A stretch of 44,645 nt of DNA from Phycisphaeraceae bacterium. Lineage in GTDB: Bacteria; Planctomycetota; Phycisphaerae; Phycisphaerales; Zrk34. The stretch covers positions 1-44,645 of the forward strand of contig JANQQT010000149.1 in the NCBI GenBank assembly GCA_028284925.1, read 5' to 3'. Of the stretch, positions 1-8,193 are shown piece by piece. Within the stretch, counting starts at the first letter, position 1. Each line of letters opens with the position of its first letter. A program made the position numbers and the translations under genes. The notes beneath the pieces were generated by a model, which had not been told where the DNA came from, ran no database searches, and saw only the letters and a program-made list of their open reading frames with translations.

Positions 1-225
1 ATAGCGTGCCCGCATGACGAGTACTTTTTTCGCTCGCCGCATGTAGCGTGACTTGCGCGGGAGTTTTTGTTGAGCGCGGGCTTCGAGGGCGGCCCATGCC
101 GCATCCAGGCCTTTGGGGAGTTTGGCTGGGGTGGATTTACCGGCAAGCTGTCGCCACATGCCGCTTGGAAGGGCGGGGACCGTTCCGCTGGGTGCTTCTG
201 GTGTTGGAAAGAGTGCCGGTTCCAT
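1..225 (-). CDS. N-terminal fragment of a third gene of the M50/HlyD cluster (cut by window edge)
   Basis: An open frame starts at an ATG at 225 and stays open for 75 codons to the left edge, so only the N-terminus is visible. It begins MEPALFPTPEAPSG, is proline/alanine rich, and becomes strongly basic near residues 56-75 (KLPRKSRYMRRAKKV). The start lies 17 bases after the stop of the M50 gene, so it is probably the third gene of one operon. The ribosome binding site is weak. No domain can be assigned from the fragment. The basic RR..KK.L..A.Y pattern resembles what precedes the DEAD motor of SecA-like proteins, which I recall next to similar M50/HlyD pairs in planctomycetes, but this is a guess. 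Confidence 0.6.
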   Translation of the reverse strand, partial: MEPALFPTPEAPSGTVPALPSGMWRQLAGKSTPAKLPKGLDAAWAALEARAQQKLPRKSRYMRRAKKVLVMRARY

Positions 226-242
226 GAAGGTGTCTCGAAGCG

Positions 243-2462
243 TTAGGCGTTGAACTGTCGTTGCAGCAACTGACGTATGAGTAGCCACCATTGCGTGGCG
301 AGTGTCTTTTCCGGTAAGGTGAATCGGATGACCATACGTTGGCCGACGAGGAGTTTTTTGAGTTCTTCCTTGTCGTCGACGATGGGTTCGATATGGATTT
401 TAAAGATAGGTTCGGATGCCTGAAGTTGATCGGAGTTTTGCATGTCGATATTGATATCACCGCCGGCGACGGTGGCCATGGCTTCGGAGTCGGGTTGTCT
501 GTCGCCTATGCGAAGGATTTTGACGATCTTGCCTTTGAATTGGAGGTCGGCTCTGCCCTTGATTCTCATTTCGACTTCAGCATCGATGCCGACTTCGTTG
601 AGGATACGGGGGCCGATTTCCTGGTTGGTGTGTGCGACGATGAGGAGCTCGTCGCGGTTGATCACCTGTCCGAGGGGTTTACCATCCGGTTGGGCGTAAA
701 GGCCCTTGATGCGTGACGCGGATGGGCTGACCCAGATGCCGTCAAAGGGCGCGCGGATTTTGAGCGCATCAATCTTCTGTTGGTTGAGCTGGAGTTCCTT
801 TCGGACGTTTCGGATTTCGCGCAGATAGTACTGGGCCTGCTCTTTCTGGATCTGGTCATCAGCGGAGAGACCACTTTGGGCGATTTGGAGTTGGATGATG
901 AGTTGGCGCTCACGAGACAGCAGCGTTTGACGATGGTAGATCAGTTCATCGTCTTCAGTGTCAATGAGGATCGTGTTCTTGACGACCGGCGTTCCTGATG
1001 GAAGGACACTCTGGATCTCACCGGGAGATTCCACGAAGATGGATTGCATTTGTGCAGTGCGAATGATCCCTTCGGCACGATTGTGGTCATCAAATTTGAT
1101 GAAACCGATGAGATAGACGAGAGACGCGATGAACAGGAGCGTGGCGAGAACGGCGCGGGAACGGACACGTTCCAGCTCGGGGTTGATTGCGAGGAACTTG
1201 ATGAATTTGCCGAGCGGGACGAATACCCAAACGACAACAGAAGCCAAGGCCATGATAATGCCGAGTATAGCGAGCATGCTGCCGATATAGAGTATGATCC
1301 CGACGCAGATGATCACGCGGTAGATGGTTGAGGCAATGGCGAAAAACATGAGCCACCAGCGTTCGCCGACGGTGTGTGCGGGGTTTTGCGACTTTCGGGC
1401 GCCGTAGACGTATTTCTTGACCACATAATAGAGATATTGCTTGGACCGCTGATTGAGGTTGGCTATTTCCAGGAGATCGGAGAGGATGTAATAGCCGTCG
1501 AAGCGTAGCAGGGGGTTGGAGTTAAAGAGAATGGTGGAGACGGATGCGATGAACATGACGTTGTAGCAAATGGCGTTAATGAGAGAGGCTTCGCTTGTAT
1601 TGGCCCATATGACGGCTGCGACGGATGCGACAGCAAGTTCGATATACATGCCACCGGCGCCGACCATGGCACGTTGCCATTTGCTTCGGAAGGCCCAAGA
1701 GGAGGATGCATCGACATATGGAACAGGCATGAAGACCAGAAGCATGATGCCCATGGTGTGGCATTCCCCGCCAGTTCCGTTTTTGAGGCCGTAATGGGCG
1801 CAGGCAAAACCGTGACCAAATTCGTGGATGGCTTTGATGAGTGCGAAGGAGAGATAGAGCAATGCAAGGTTTTCAGTCTTGAGTAACTGTTGCGGGTCAG
1901 CACTGGCCCAGAGTGCTTCCCAGTTGCCTGTAATGTGGTATAGCCCCATGCCAACGATTGCCGCCCAGACGAGGAAGCCGATCGGGCCAAACATCCAGCC
2001 GAATACCTTTACCCAAGCTTGCAGGATGTTGTTGGGGTCGAAGAGTGGAATTCGGATGAACAGGAAGTTCATGAAGTACCCGCCGACTTCGCGGACGCGT
2101 CGCTTGCGATAGCGATCAAACATTTGGTGAGCGTCGGGTGGGAGATCGGCGTGGAGGAGGTTTGAGGTGTAGAGCTGACCTAGAAGACGAATGACCTCGC
2201 CTTGTGTTGGGGCGCGATCGCCCAGTTCGGTATTGCAGATGTCCCAGACCTCTGCGATATTCTTTCTGCCATCGAGGAGGGCTACAAAGTGATATGCCGG
2301 TTCATCGAGGCGGAAGAACTGGTTGGCTGCGGGATCGGAGAGAACCTGCCAGAGTCGTCCACGGTATTGTTGACGAAATGTCTGAATGGAGGCGCGTAGT
2401 CGGGGCTTCAGCTCTTTGACGCGGTGCCAGGATTCAGAAAATGTGGGACGATCTACGGCCAT
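243..2462 (-). CDS. Membrane site-2-protease-like (M50) protein with N-terminal PqqD-like and C-terminal HlyD-like domains
   Basis: This 739-residue protein has three parts. Residues about 35-110 look like a PqqD-type peptide-binding domain. Residues about 150-460 form a multi-TM M50 metalloprotease core with the zinc motif HEFGH at 213-217 and the second M50 motif NPLLRFDGYY near 316-325, which supplies the third (Asp) ligand. Residues about 470-735 hold a periplasmic HlyD-like segment with coiled coil and a lipoyl-like hammerhead (IRAPFDGIW). The family (peptidase M50 with HlyD-like tail) cuts or handles peptides at the membrane and often sits with export adaptors. Catalytic residues are present, so activity is plausible. 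It lies 93 bases downstream of the GAF/HlyD gene on the same strand. The substrate is unknown. Confidence 0.88.
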   Translation of the reverse strand: MAVDRPTFSESWHRVKELKPRLRASIQTFRQQYRGRLWQVLSDPAANQFFRLDEPAYHFVALLDGRKNIAEVWDICNTELGDRAPTQGEVIRLLGQLYTSNLLHADLPPDAHQMFDRYRKRRVREVGGYFMNFLFIRIPLFDPNNILQAWVKVFGWMFGPIGFLVWAAIVGMGLYHITGNWEALWASADPQQLLKTENLALLYLSFALIKAIHEFGHGFACAHYGLKNGTGGECHTMGIMLLVFMPVPYVDASSSWAFRSKWQRAMVGAGGMYIELAVASVAAVIWANTSEASLINAICYNVMFIASVSTILFNSNPLLRFDGYYILSDLLEIANLNQRSKQYLYYVVKKYVYGARKSQNPAHTVGERWWLMFFAIASTIYRVIICVGIILYIGSMLAILGIIMALASVVVWVFVPLGKFIKFLAINPELERVRSRAVLATLLFIASLVYLIGFIKFDDHNRAEGIIRTAQMQSIFVESPGEIQSVLPSGTPVVKNTILIDTEDDELIYHRQTLLSRERQLIIQLQIAQSGLSADDQIQKEQAQYYLREIRNVRKELQLNQQKIDALKIRAPFDGIWVSPSASRIKGLYAQPDGKPLGQVINRDELLIVAHTNQEIGPRILNEVGIDAEVEMRIKGRADLQFKGKIVKILRIGDRQPDSEAMATVAGGDINIDMQNSDQLQASEPIFKIHIEPIVDDKEELKKLLVGQRMVIRFTLPEKTLATQWWLLIRQLLQRQFNA

Positions 2463-2555
2463 GAGGTACTCTGTCTATCCAGGTGTTGGGACTGGGTTCT
2501 ATCTCCTAAGGCAACTCAACGAACACTGCTTCCGGGCCTTTGGGCTTCCGGGGGG

Positions 2556-4421
2556 TTAAATCCAGAGTTTCATTTTGATCCAATTGACGATGGGCTTGGT
2601 CCAGATTTCCAGATAACTTCGTTGATCGATATGTACCTTGCCGAGGCCCTTCATGCCGGGTCGGAACCAAGTGGGCGGCGTGTCGACGAATTCACCTCGG
2701 ACTTTGAAAACATTTTTCTGTTCCACGACACCGGCGGCAGGTTCGATTCGGGTGACTTTGAATTTGAAATACGTGCCGGGATGGGAGACGGCGGCAAGCT
2801 CGCCGGTCTGTCCGACTTCCAATTCAGCCATCTGGTCTTCGGTGACGTCGAGTTCGACCTTGAGGTTTTGAAGGGGGGCGATTTCAAAAAGGGTTTGCCC
2901 GCGGTTGAGTGTGATGCCCACCTGTCGTTTGAGGTCGCCTGCAATGATGATACCGTTAATCGGCGCTCGGATTTCTGATTCCGTGATTCTCTTATTGACG
3001 AGATTAAGTTCTGCGCGAAGTCCGTTGATCTGCGCTTGGGCGACAAGTGCTTCAGGTATTTCACCCTTTTGCTTATGGACATTCATTTGAATACCCAAGC
3101 GGTTGATCTCCGCCCGTTTCTGATCGCGCTGATTGACCAGTTCGCGCCTGTCCATGCTGGCGATGAGCTGTCCTTCGGTGACCCGGTCGCCGGGCTCGAC
3201 AAGGACCTGATCGATTTTGCCATTGTAAGGGGCACCGACAATTTGGCGCTTGACGGGTTCGACGACGAAGGGAGCTTCTACTTTGTAGGTGCCTTGCGCG
3301 ACGGAAAAGAAGATGATGAGTCCGAGGAGTACGATGGCGACGATCTTGGCCCATGTGTGGGTTGGACCTACCAGTTTACTCCCGCCCTTGCGTGCGGTGT
3401 CCAGAGCCTTTTGACCGACCCAGCGATCACGTTGTTCGAGTTCTGAGACGCGAGCTGTGCACAGATCGCAGGTGAGTCGGAGTGTTTCGATTTCCTCAAT
3501 GGTAATGACGTGCTCGGGCGCCCATTCGATGGTCATCACACCGATGGGTTCATCGCCGCGCCGTAGAGGAAGAGACAGGACTGCCGTCGGACCAAACTTG
3601 GTGGATAGCTCCTTGGCGGCTCGGCAAACCGTGGTTGCTTCGGCGTCGGATGGATAGGCGACCTCGATATCCTGATCGATACACTCTTCCATCGTGGCTT
3701 CAATGGCTTGGACGATATTCTGCTTACGCGAGTACTTTTCCGTGTGGGAAAGTGCTTGTGATTTAACATAGCGACCTTTGAGGAGCCCCAATGTGACGCG
3801 GTCGGCCTTCCATGCATCGGCGATCTGATTGCACATGGCCATCGCGGCGGCTTTGTACTTGTCCTGCTTATTCAGTTCGGCGAGAACTTCGCAGGCCTGT
3901 TTGAGGCGTTCAAGGTCGGTGCCGCGGCGTTGAATGGTAAGACGTAGCTCGTAGAGGCTCAGGAGGCTGACAGTCAATTCGAGGCGTTGGCGGCATTGTT
4001 CAACGTAGTTGGTGTCGCCATTGTTGATGATGAATGCGGCGACGCCGCGTACGCCTGCTCCTCCGAGGATGGGCATGACCAAGAGGTATCGGCTGGGGGC
4101 GACACCGTAGAGTTCTTCGCCGGACCTAAGCGGGGCGGTTACGCCTCTGCCGGAGGTTAATACATTTGGCGAAAGCTCGATGGCCTGGCTTAGCCAGTCA
4201 GGCATCGCGTCAGATTTCTTTTGACGTGGGTAGAGGGCAAGGACTTCGGGACGACCCTGGCGGGAAGCGCGTAGGATTACTCCTTGGTCGGCGGCGCCTA
4301 CGTGGCACTGGACCGTAAGCAGTTGCATGAGGAACTCTTCGGGAGGTCCATCAAACTGCATAAGGTGTTCAACCAACTCCGCGGGAGTCGTGGCTGTTCT
4401 TGAGGTTGTCTGTTGAGCCAT
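2556..4421 (-). CDS. GAF-domain / HlyD-type membrane fusion (periplasmic adaptor) protein
   Basis: 621 residues. The N-terminal cytoplasmic half carries two GAF-like regions (about 20-160 and 180-325). One TM helix follows at about 357-374 (IVAIVLLGLIIFF). The C-terminal half is a periplasmic adaptor: a split lipoyl/barrel-sandwich pair (GAPYNGKIDQVLVEPGDRV near 396-414, and RAPINGIIIAGDL near 485-497) flanks a coiled coil at about 426-480, followed by beta-barrel-like sequence. HlyD-family proteins bridge an inner-membrane transporter to the outer membrane. A GAF sensor fused on the cytoplasmic side is unusual and suggests ligand-gated export. It is first in the minus-strand cluster with the M50 protein. 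No ABC transporter or TolC-like gene is visible, though the cluster continues off the left edge. Confidence 0.85.
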   Translation of the reverse strand: MAQQTTSRTATTPAELVEHLMQFDGPPEEFLMQLLTVQCHVGAADQGVILRASRQGRPEVLALYPRQKKSDAMPDWLSQAIELSPNVLTSGRGVTAPLRSGEELYGVAPSRYLLVMPILGGAGVRGVAAFIINNGDTNYVEQCRQRLELTVSLLSLYELRLTIQRRGTDLERLKQACEVLAELNKQDKYKAAAMAMCNQIADAWKADRVTLGLLKGRYVKSQALSHTEKYSRKQNIVQAIEATMEECIDQDIEVAYPSDAEATTVCRAAKELSTKFGPTAVLSLPLRRGDEPIGVMTIEWAPEHVITIEEIETLRLTCDLCTARVSELEQRDRWVGQKALDTARKGGSKLVGPTHTWAKIVAIVLLGLIIFFSVAQGTYKVEAPFVVEPVKRQIVGAPYNGKIDQVLVEPGDRVTEGQLIASMDRRELVNQRDQKRAEINRLGIQMNVHKQKGEIPEALVAQAQINGLRAELNLVNKRITESEIRAPINGIIIAGDLKRQVGITLNRGQTLFEIAPLQNLKVELDVTEDQMAELEVGQTGELAAVSHPGTYFKFKVTRIEPAAGVVEQKNVFKVRGEFVDTPPTWFRPGMKGLGKVHIDQRSYLEIWTKPIVNWIKMKLWI

Positions 4422-4653
4422 GAGATAACGCCTGCGTCTTTCGTCCTCTTATATACCTACCTACCCTCGCAACGGATCCTCATCGAAATGCGGGAGGTGC
4501 GAAGTGTTCACCGGACAAAGGATATTCTATCCAGTGTATCGGTCGCATCCATTGGCGGTATGATTGAATGGAGAGAAAGTTCTTGCCAATTATTGGACTT
4601 TTCCAAGGAAGTTTGACGTATTTTTGATTGGCCGAGGAGGAAGTTCGTGATGA

Positions 4654-4683
4654 AAAAGACCCGTCGGTTGTGACGGGTCTTTT
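4654..4683 (-). terminator. Rho-independent terminator after the dockerin/PEP-CTERM gene
   Basis: A perfect hairpin GACCCGTC / GACGGGTC with a 6-base loop is flanked by A and T runs. It lies 31 bases past the stop at 4715, read on the minus strand. The flanking A/T runs could let it work in both directions, but only the minus strand has a gene ending here. Confidence 0.8.
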
Positions 4684-4714
4684 GGTTCAACAAGTTGGAG
4701 AATTGAGGTGTGAA

Positions 4715-5602
4715 TTAAGCATTGGAAGATTTGCGGCGAATCAAGGCAATGGTTGTAAGTGAGAGAAAGGCGATAGATGTTGGTTCGGGTATGGATGATG
4801 TACTGAATGTGCCCGCTCCACCTCCCTGAAGGGCATTGATGAAGGGATTGATGTCATCTACGTCGAGAATATCGTTGCCGCTGAAATCGCCCAGCAGTGT
4901 TGCGGGAATACCGAATCGATCTTGGTAACCTGTACCGCCTGTGAGCCCTTGAATAAACGGATTGATATCATCCACGTCGATGTGACCGTCCAAATTCATA
5001 TCACCCATGGGAATCGTGGTCGTGATGACTTGAACGTCACCATCGTCGGGGTCGAGATCCGTACCATCTAGTCCGTTCACACTGAGATTACCGGAAACAC
5101 CAGGTTGTTTCCAAACACTTGCACTGACGGCGGTTGCGGACGGATCGGCCCCAGAGTAAGTGCCGACTCCCAACAAGGCACGCGGTCCGAAGAAAGAGAT
5201 GTCGCCTCCGCCAACTTCGTTAGGAATGGTGCCGTCCGTCTGCCCAAAACCGAAAACAAGATCAGCGACAGGCTGTTGCGAAGGATCGGGTAATTGGCCA
5301 GCTCCAATTTGGGTAAGCGAAATCTGAGTAGTGTCAACGATAAAACCAGTTTGTGCGCCTCCAGTTCGTTCGCCGGAAAGCGTCGCCAAGTCCAGCGTAT
5401 CCGCGCTGGTGAGTTCAAGGTTAAATGCGGCAAGTCCGCCATTGGGTCCGAAACCAGGCTCGACTTCCGCATTTGAGACAGTACCAAACAGAACAAACGT
5501 GTTTGCATGTGGGATATTTGCAAGCTGAATGTCAACTATTGCAGCCGATACCGTATTTGTAGTTATAACCAACGTAAATAATGTCACAAAAAGTCTGGAC
5601 AT
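4715..5602 (-). CDS. Secreted PEP-CTERM protein with two dockerin-like calcium repeats
   Basis: 295 residues. A Sec signal peptide (LFVTLFTLVITTNTVSA) opens the protein. The central part is beta-rich and unrecognised. Near the C-terminus are two dockerin-like EF repeats, DMNLDGHIDVDDINPFIQ and DFSGNDILDVDDINPFIN, about 45 residues apart. The tail is a PEP-CTERM signal: PEP motif, hydrophobic stretch (SIAFLSLTTIALI) and RRK. PEP-CTERM tails are recognised by exosortase, which anchors or sorts proteins at the cell surface; dockerin repeats bind cohesins and calcium. No exosortase is in this window. The gene shares its dockerin/PEP tail with the gene at 6815-7753 and ends in its own terminator. 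Confidence 0.85.
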   Translation of the reverse strand: MSRLFVTLFTLVITTNTVSAAIVDIQLANIPHANTFVLFGTVSNAEVEPGFGPNGGLAAFNLELTSADTLDLATLSGERTGGAQTGFIVDTTQISLTQIGAGQLPDPSQQPVADLVFGFGQTDGTIPNEVGGGDISFFGPRALLGVGTYSGADPSATAVSASVWKQPGVSGNLSVNGLDGTDLDPDDGDVQVITTTIPMGDMNLDGHIDVDDINPFIQGLTGGTGYQDRFGIPATLLGDFSGNDILDVDDINPFINALQGGGAGTFSTSSIPEPTSIAFLSLTTIALIRRKSSNA

Positions 5603-5812
5603 ACCAGTTCTCCGTAAAATCCGCCAAAGACGGCATTTAGTCGCTATTGTAGCGTTTTTGGATTAATACATTTATACATCAATCGAATCGATTCCGCAAT
5701 GTGTTTTTTGAAATCAGAGGGTAAACTGGCTTTGTGTAATCACCTCACTTGAAGTTTGTATCGAGGTTGAGTGTGGATCACATATGATTTTATTGCGTGG
5801 AATACGAAAAAG

Positions 5813-5845
5813 AAAAAACCCTTCGACAACCAGTGCCGAAGGGTT
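5813..5845 (-). terminator. Rho-independent terminator after the short PEP-CTERM gene
   Basis: Inverted repeat AACCCTTCG (5817-5825) / CGAAGGGTT (5837-5845) with an 11-base loop. On the minus strand it is followed by a T-rich run. It sits 37 bases beyond the stop of the gene at 5883-6656. Confidence 0.82.
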
Positions 5846-5882
5846 GAATATGTGATTCCAATATGTTGAGTTCAAATTTTAT

Positions 5883-6656
5883 TTAGGCTCTTCGACGTAC
5901 GAATGCCAAGCTTGCCAAGCCGAGAAAGCTAAGTGTGGCAGGCTCAGGGATAATCACATCGTCGGGGTTTACTTTATACGAAGCATCGGGAACATCACTT
6001 GGCGTGAGACGTTCATTCCCTGCATTCAGAGAGCGCGTTTCCGAATCGCCGAAGGTAACGTCAACTTGACTACTTGAACCGCTACCGCCCGGGTTACCGG
6101 GAAGGATGCCCTGTGCGCCAATTTGCATGAAAATATTGGCTTGGCCTTCGCCGACAAGGTCAAACTCAACCGTACCCAAAAGGAAATTGCCATTCTCAAA
6201 GAAATCTGCTTCGGTACCGCCTGCGCCTGCCGCAAGTGGATTCAAACCATATCCAGCAGTAACATTGAGGCCGCTGAGGGTTACCACATTATTGTCTACT
6301 GAGACGCCAGGGGTCTGCCATCGTGGAAGCGGCGCGGGAAAGGCTGGAATGCTGGCGTTAAAGACTTCTCCGCCAGTAAATCGCAAAACGTCGGGGTTAT
6401 CAGTTGTAACATCGATAAAGATCGAACTGATGCTGTTGTCAACCAGCCCTTCGTGATTTACCCATACACCAAGCGTACGACTTTGTGGCGTTTCGGAAAC
6501 GAGCATCTCCCCTGCGGGATTACCCACCGCTGCGCCTTGCCCAACGCCGGTCGCTTCTGAAAGAAAGACCACGACCGCCGCATTCGATTGGCTATTAAAC
6601 GCTAGAAGCGCCACTGCCATAACGGCCAAGGTTTTCATCTTTGCACACCAACTCAT
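5883..6656 (-). CDS. Secreted PEP-CTERM protein without dockerin repeats
   Basis: 257 residues. The start at 6656 is supported by a strong GAAGGAGA ribosome binding site about 6 bases upstream on the minus strand. The signal peptide (KTLAVMAVALLAFNSQSNAA) begins a few residues in. The body is beta-rich and shows a weak cohesin-like feel (phrases such as TVEFDLVGEGQANIFMQIG), but I would not assign the fold. The end is a clear PEP-CTERM tail: PEPATLSFLGLASLAFVRRR. It is flanked by two paralogous dockerin-carrying PEP-CTERM genes on the same strand but has its own terminator, so the three are probably separate transcripts of one surface-protein cluster. Function beyond surface display is unknown. 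Confidence 0.85.
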   Translation of the reverse strand: MSWCAKMKTLAVMAVALLAFNSQSNAAVVVFLSEATGVGQGAAVGNPAGEMLVSETPQSRTLGVWVNHEGLVDNSISSIFIDVTTDNPDVLRFTGGEVFNASIPAFPAPLPRWQTPGVSVDNNVVTLSGLNVTAGYGLNPLAAGAGGTEADFFENGNFLLGTVEFDLVGEGQANIFMQIGAQGILPGNPGGSGSSSQVDVTFGDSETRSLNAGNERLTPSDVPDASYKVNPDDVIIPEPATLSFLGLASLAFVRRRA

Positions 6657-6755
6657 AATACGTCTCCTTCTTAAGACTTTTACAGGCTAAACAACCTGCC
6701 TATTTAATTCTCTTGAGGTTTTTTTTGCCTTCCCTCAGTTCTCTTCATTCAATGT

Positions 6756-6777
6756 ACTTGAATTACACAGTTCAAGT
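6756..6777. repeat. Perfect 7-bp inverted repeat upstream of the short PEP-CTERM gene
   Basis: ACTTGAA (6756-6762) and TTCAAGT (6771-6777) are perfect inverted copies with an 8-base AT-rich spacer. The element lies about 100 bases upstream of the start at 6656 and 38 bases beyond the stop at 6815. Without a following T run it is a poor terminator, so an operator-like site for a dimeric regulator is possible. No regulator gene is near to support this. Confidence 0.3.
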
Positions 6778-6814
6778 CAATGCTTAATTTGCATTTTTCT
6801 ACTTTTTTGCAGGA

Positions 6815-7753
6815 TTAGCGACGTCGTCGAATCAATGCGGTTGCGCCGACAGCCAGCAGCGATATTGTCGCTGGTTCAGGGATCGACGAAGCACTGAATG
6901 ATCCACCACCACCACCCTGAAGGGCGGCAATGAATGGGTTAATGTCATCCACGTCAACGAGGCCATTGCCGCTAAAGTCGCCCAGTACAACGCCAGACAG
7001 GCCAAAGGCGGATTCATATGCGGCAGCGGCACTTAATGCTTGAATAAACGGGTTGATGTCATCCACGTCGATTTGTCCATCGAGGTTCATATCGCCCCTT
7101 GCGTGAACCCAGACTTCTACCCCGCCGAATGAGATATTTGCAGGGTCAACCAAGCCGTTCTGGCTGGAATCGGGGAACCAAAGGGATGTTCCGATCGGGG
7201 CGCCACAGCAGCCGTTATCGCCATCGGAAAGGTTGAAGTTAATGACGGTGCCTGCACCGGCTTGTATATCAACACCGGCAGTAAGCAGAAGTTCTGTGGT
7301 TTCGTCCGCACCAAGACCCGTTCCGGTAGCGGCGTCGTCGATAATGGATTTTGAAAATCCTCCACCAGCCAAAATCTGATTACCATTGACGATATTTATT
7401 GTGGTAACACCGAGTTCAACGACCGTAGGTGGAAGAGTAATGCCTGTGAAAGATGCTGCACCAGCGTCGGCGTCAATATTAACTGAAGCTCCGTTGGCGC
7501 CTTGCAAATGCTCTGTTCGAATGCTGATCGCCACATCAATCGAGCCTCCTTCGGGGACGACGAATCGTTGGGTTGGCATGTTATTGAGTGGAAGAGGGGC
7601 ACCATTGAATTGAACTTCGGAGGTGAAATCTACCAAAGCTGCATTGGCGGAGGTGACACTTGCCAGTCCGATGAATGCGGCGCACGCTGTTTTAAATAGT
7701 CGTTTTACCATCCTGCTTACCCTACTCCGTTTATGGTCATTGCACATCATCAC
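6815..7753 (-). CDS. Secreted PEP-CTERM protein with two dockerin-like calcium repeats (paralog of 4715-5602)
   Basis: 312 residues. A GGAGG lies 7 bases before a GTG at 7753, which I take as start; ATG codons at 7750 and 7747 are alternatives. After a basic N-terminus (KRSRVSRMVKR) comes a signal peptide (AACAAFIGLASVTSANA-like). The middle is beta-rich and unassigned. The end has two dockerin-like repeats (DMNLDGQIDVDDINPFIQ and DFSGNGLVDVDDINPFIA) and a PEP-CTERM tail (PEPATISLLAVGATALIRRRR). The C-terminal third is very close to that of the gene at 4715-5602 while the N-terminal halves differ, which points to domain shuffling or duplication of the sorting cassette. Likely exported and anchored at the surface. 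Confidence 0.85.
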   Translation of the reverse strand: MMMCNDHKRSRVSRMVKRLFKTACAAFIGLASVTSANAALVDFTSEVQFNGAPLPLNNMPTQRFVVPEGGSIDVAISIRTEHLQGANGASVNIDADAGAASFTGITLPPTVVELGVTTINIVNGNQILAGGGFSKSIIDDAATGTGLGADETTELLLTAGVDIQAGAGTVINFNLSDGDNGCCGAPIGTSLWFPDSSQNGLVDPANISFGGVEVWVHARGDMNLDGQIDVDDINPFIQALSAAAAYESAFGLSGVVLGDFSGNGLVDVDDINPFIAALQGGGGGSFSASSIPEPATISLLAVGATALIRRRR

Positions 7754-8014
7754 TTGAATTCCTCCGAGAGAGCCGAAAAATTGGCTTGGTACTCCCCTGT
7801 ATCAGCGACAGAGAGAATTTGCTAACGGGCCCAGTATAAAGGACGGTGAATCTACTCGCAAGGTGTTTTTTAGAAAAAGGTGAAAAAAATGAGGTGTCTA
7901 TATTTGACATGGAGCCTTGATTGTGAGCTGAGAATGGCGTTTTTCCCGGAACTCAGTCGATTGCGGCTCAAAGTATGCCCGTTTTTTTAGCAGAATAGGA
8001 GGTGCTTTGCGGGC

Positions 8015-8134
8015 ATGAACGTATCAGTATGCTCGGCATACGGAGGGGGTCTGAGAGCATTTTTCTGTGAGATTTCAGTTTTTCTAACAGATTATATCAA
8101 TTTGTTCGAAATGGCACGGAAGATTGGTTATTAG
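8015..8134 (+). CDS. Possible 39-residue small protein ahead of the parvulin gene
   Basis: Within the 440-base gap 7754-8193 there is an ATG at 8015 preceded by a perfect AGGAGG (7997-8002), 12 bases away, which is somewhat long. The 39-codon frame (begins MNVSVCSAYGGG) ends at TAG 8132-8134, 59 bases before the parvulin start. It has a hydrophobic centre (FFCEISVFL) and a basic end. No homolog is known to me. It may be a real small protein, a leader peptide, or chance. Confidence 0.22.
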   Translation: MNVSVCSAYGGGLRAFFCEISVFLTDYINLFEMARKIGY

Positions 8135-8156
8135 CCGAAATATTGAGGCATCCCTC

Positions 8157-8162
8157 TATAAT
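8157..8162 (+). promoter_or_regulatory. Candidate -10 element for the parvulin gene
   Basis: A perfect TATAAT lies 31 bases upstream of the ATG at 8194. No good -35 is found at 16-18 bases (the region reads AGCCGAA), so if used it would need an activator or an alternative sigma. A likely ribosome binding site (AAGGAA) follows. Apart from this and the possible small ORF, nothing else is evident in the 7754-8193 gap. Confidence 0.35.
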
Positions 8163-8193
8163 TCTCTTTCTCCAGCGATAAGGAACTATCTAT

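Noticed and set aside
6720..6740. T-rich stretch after the 6815-7753 gene as a terminator
   Set aside because: It lies on the plus strand with only a weak TGAGG/CCTCA pairing, so no convincing hairpin plus T run exists in the required direction.
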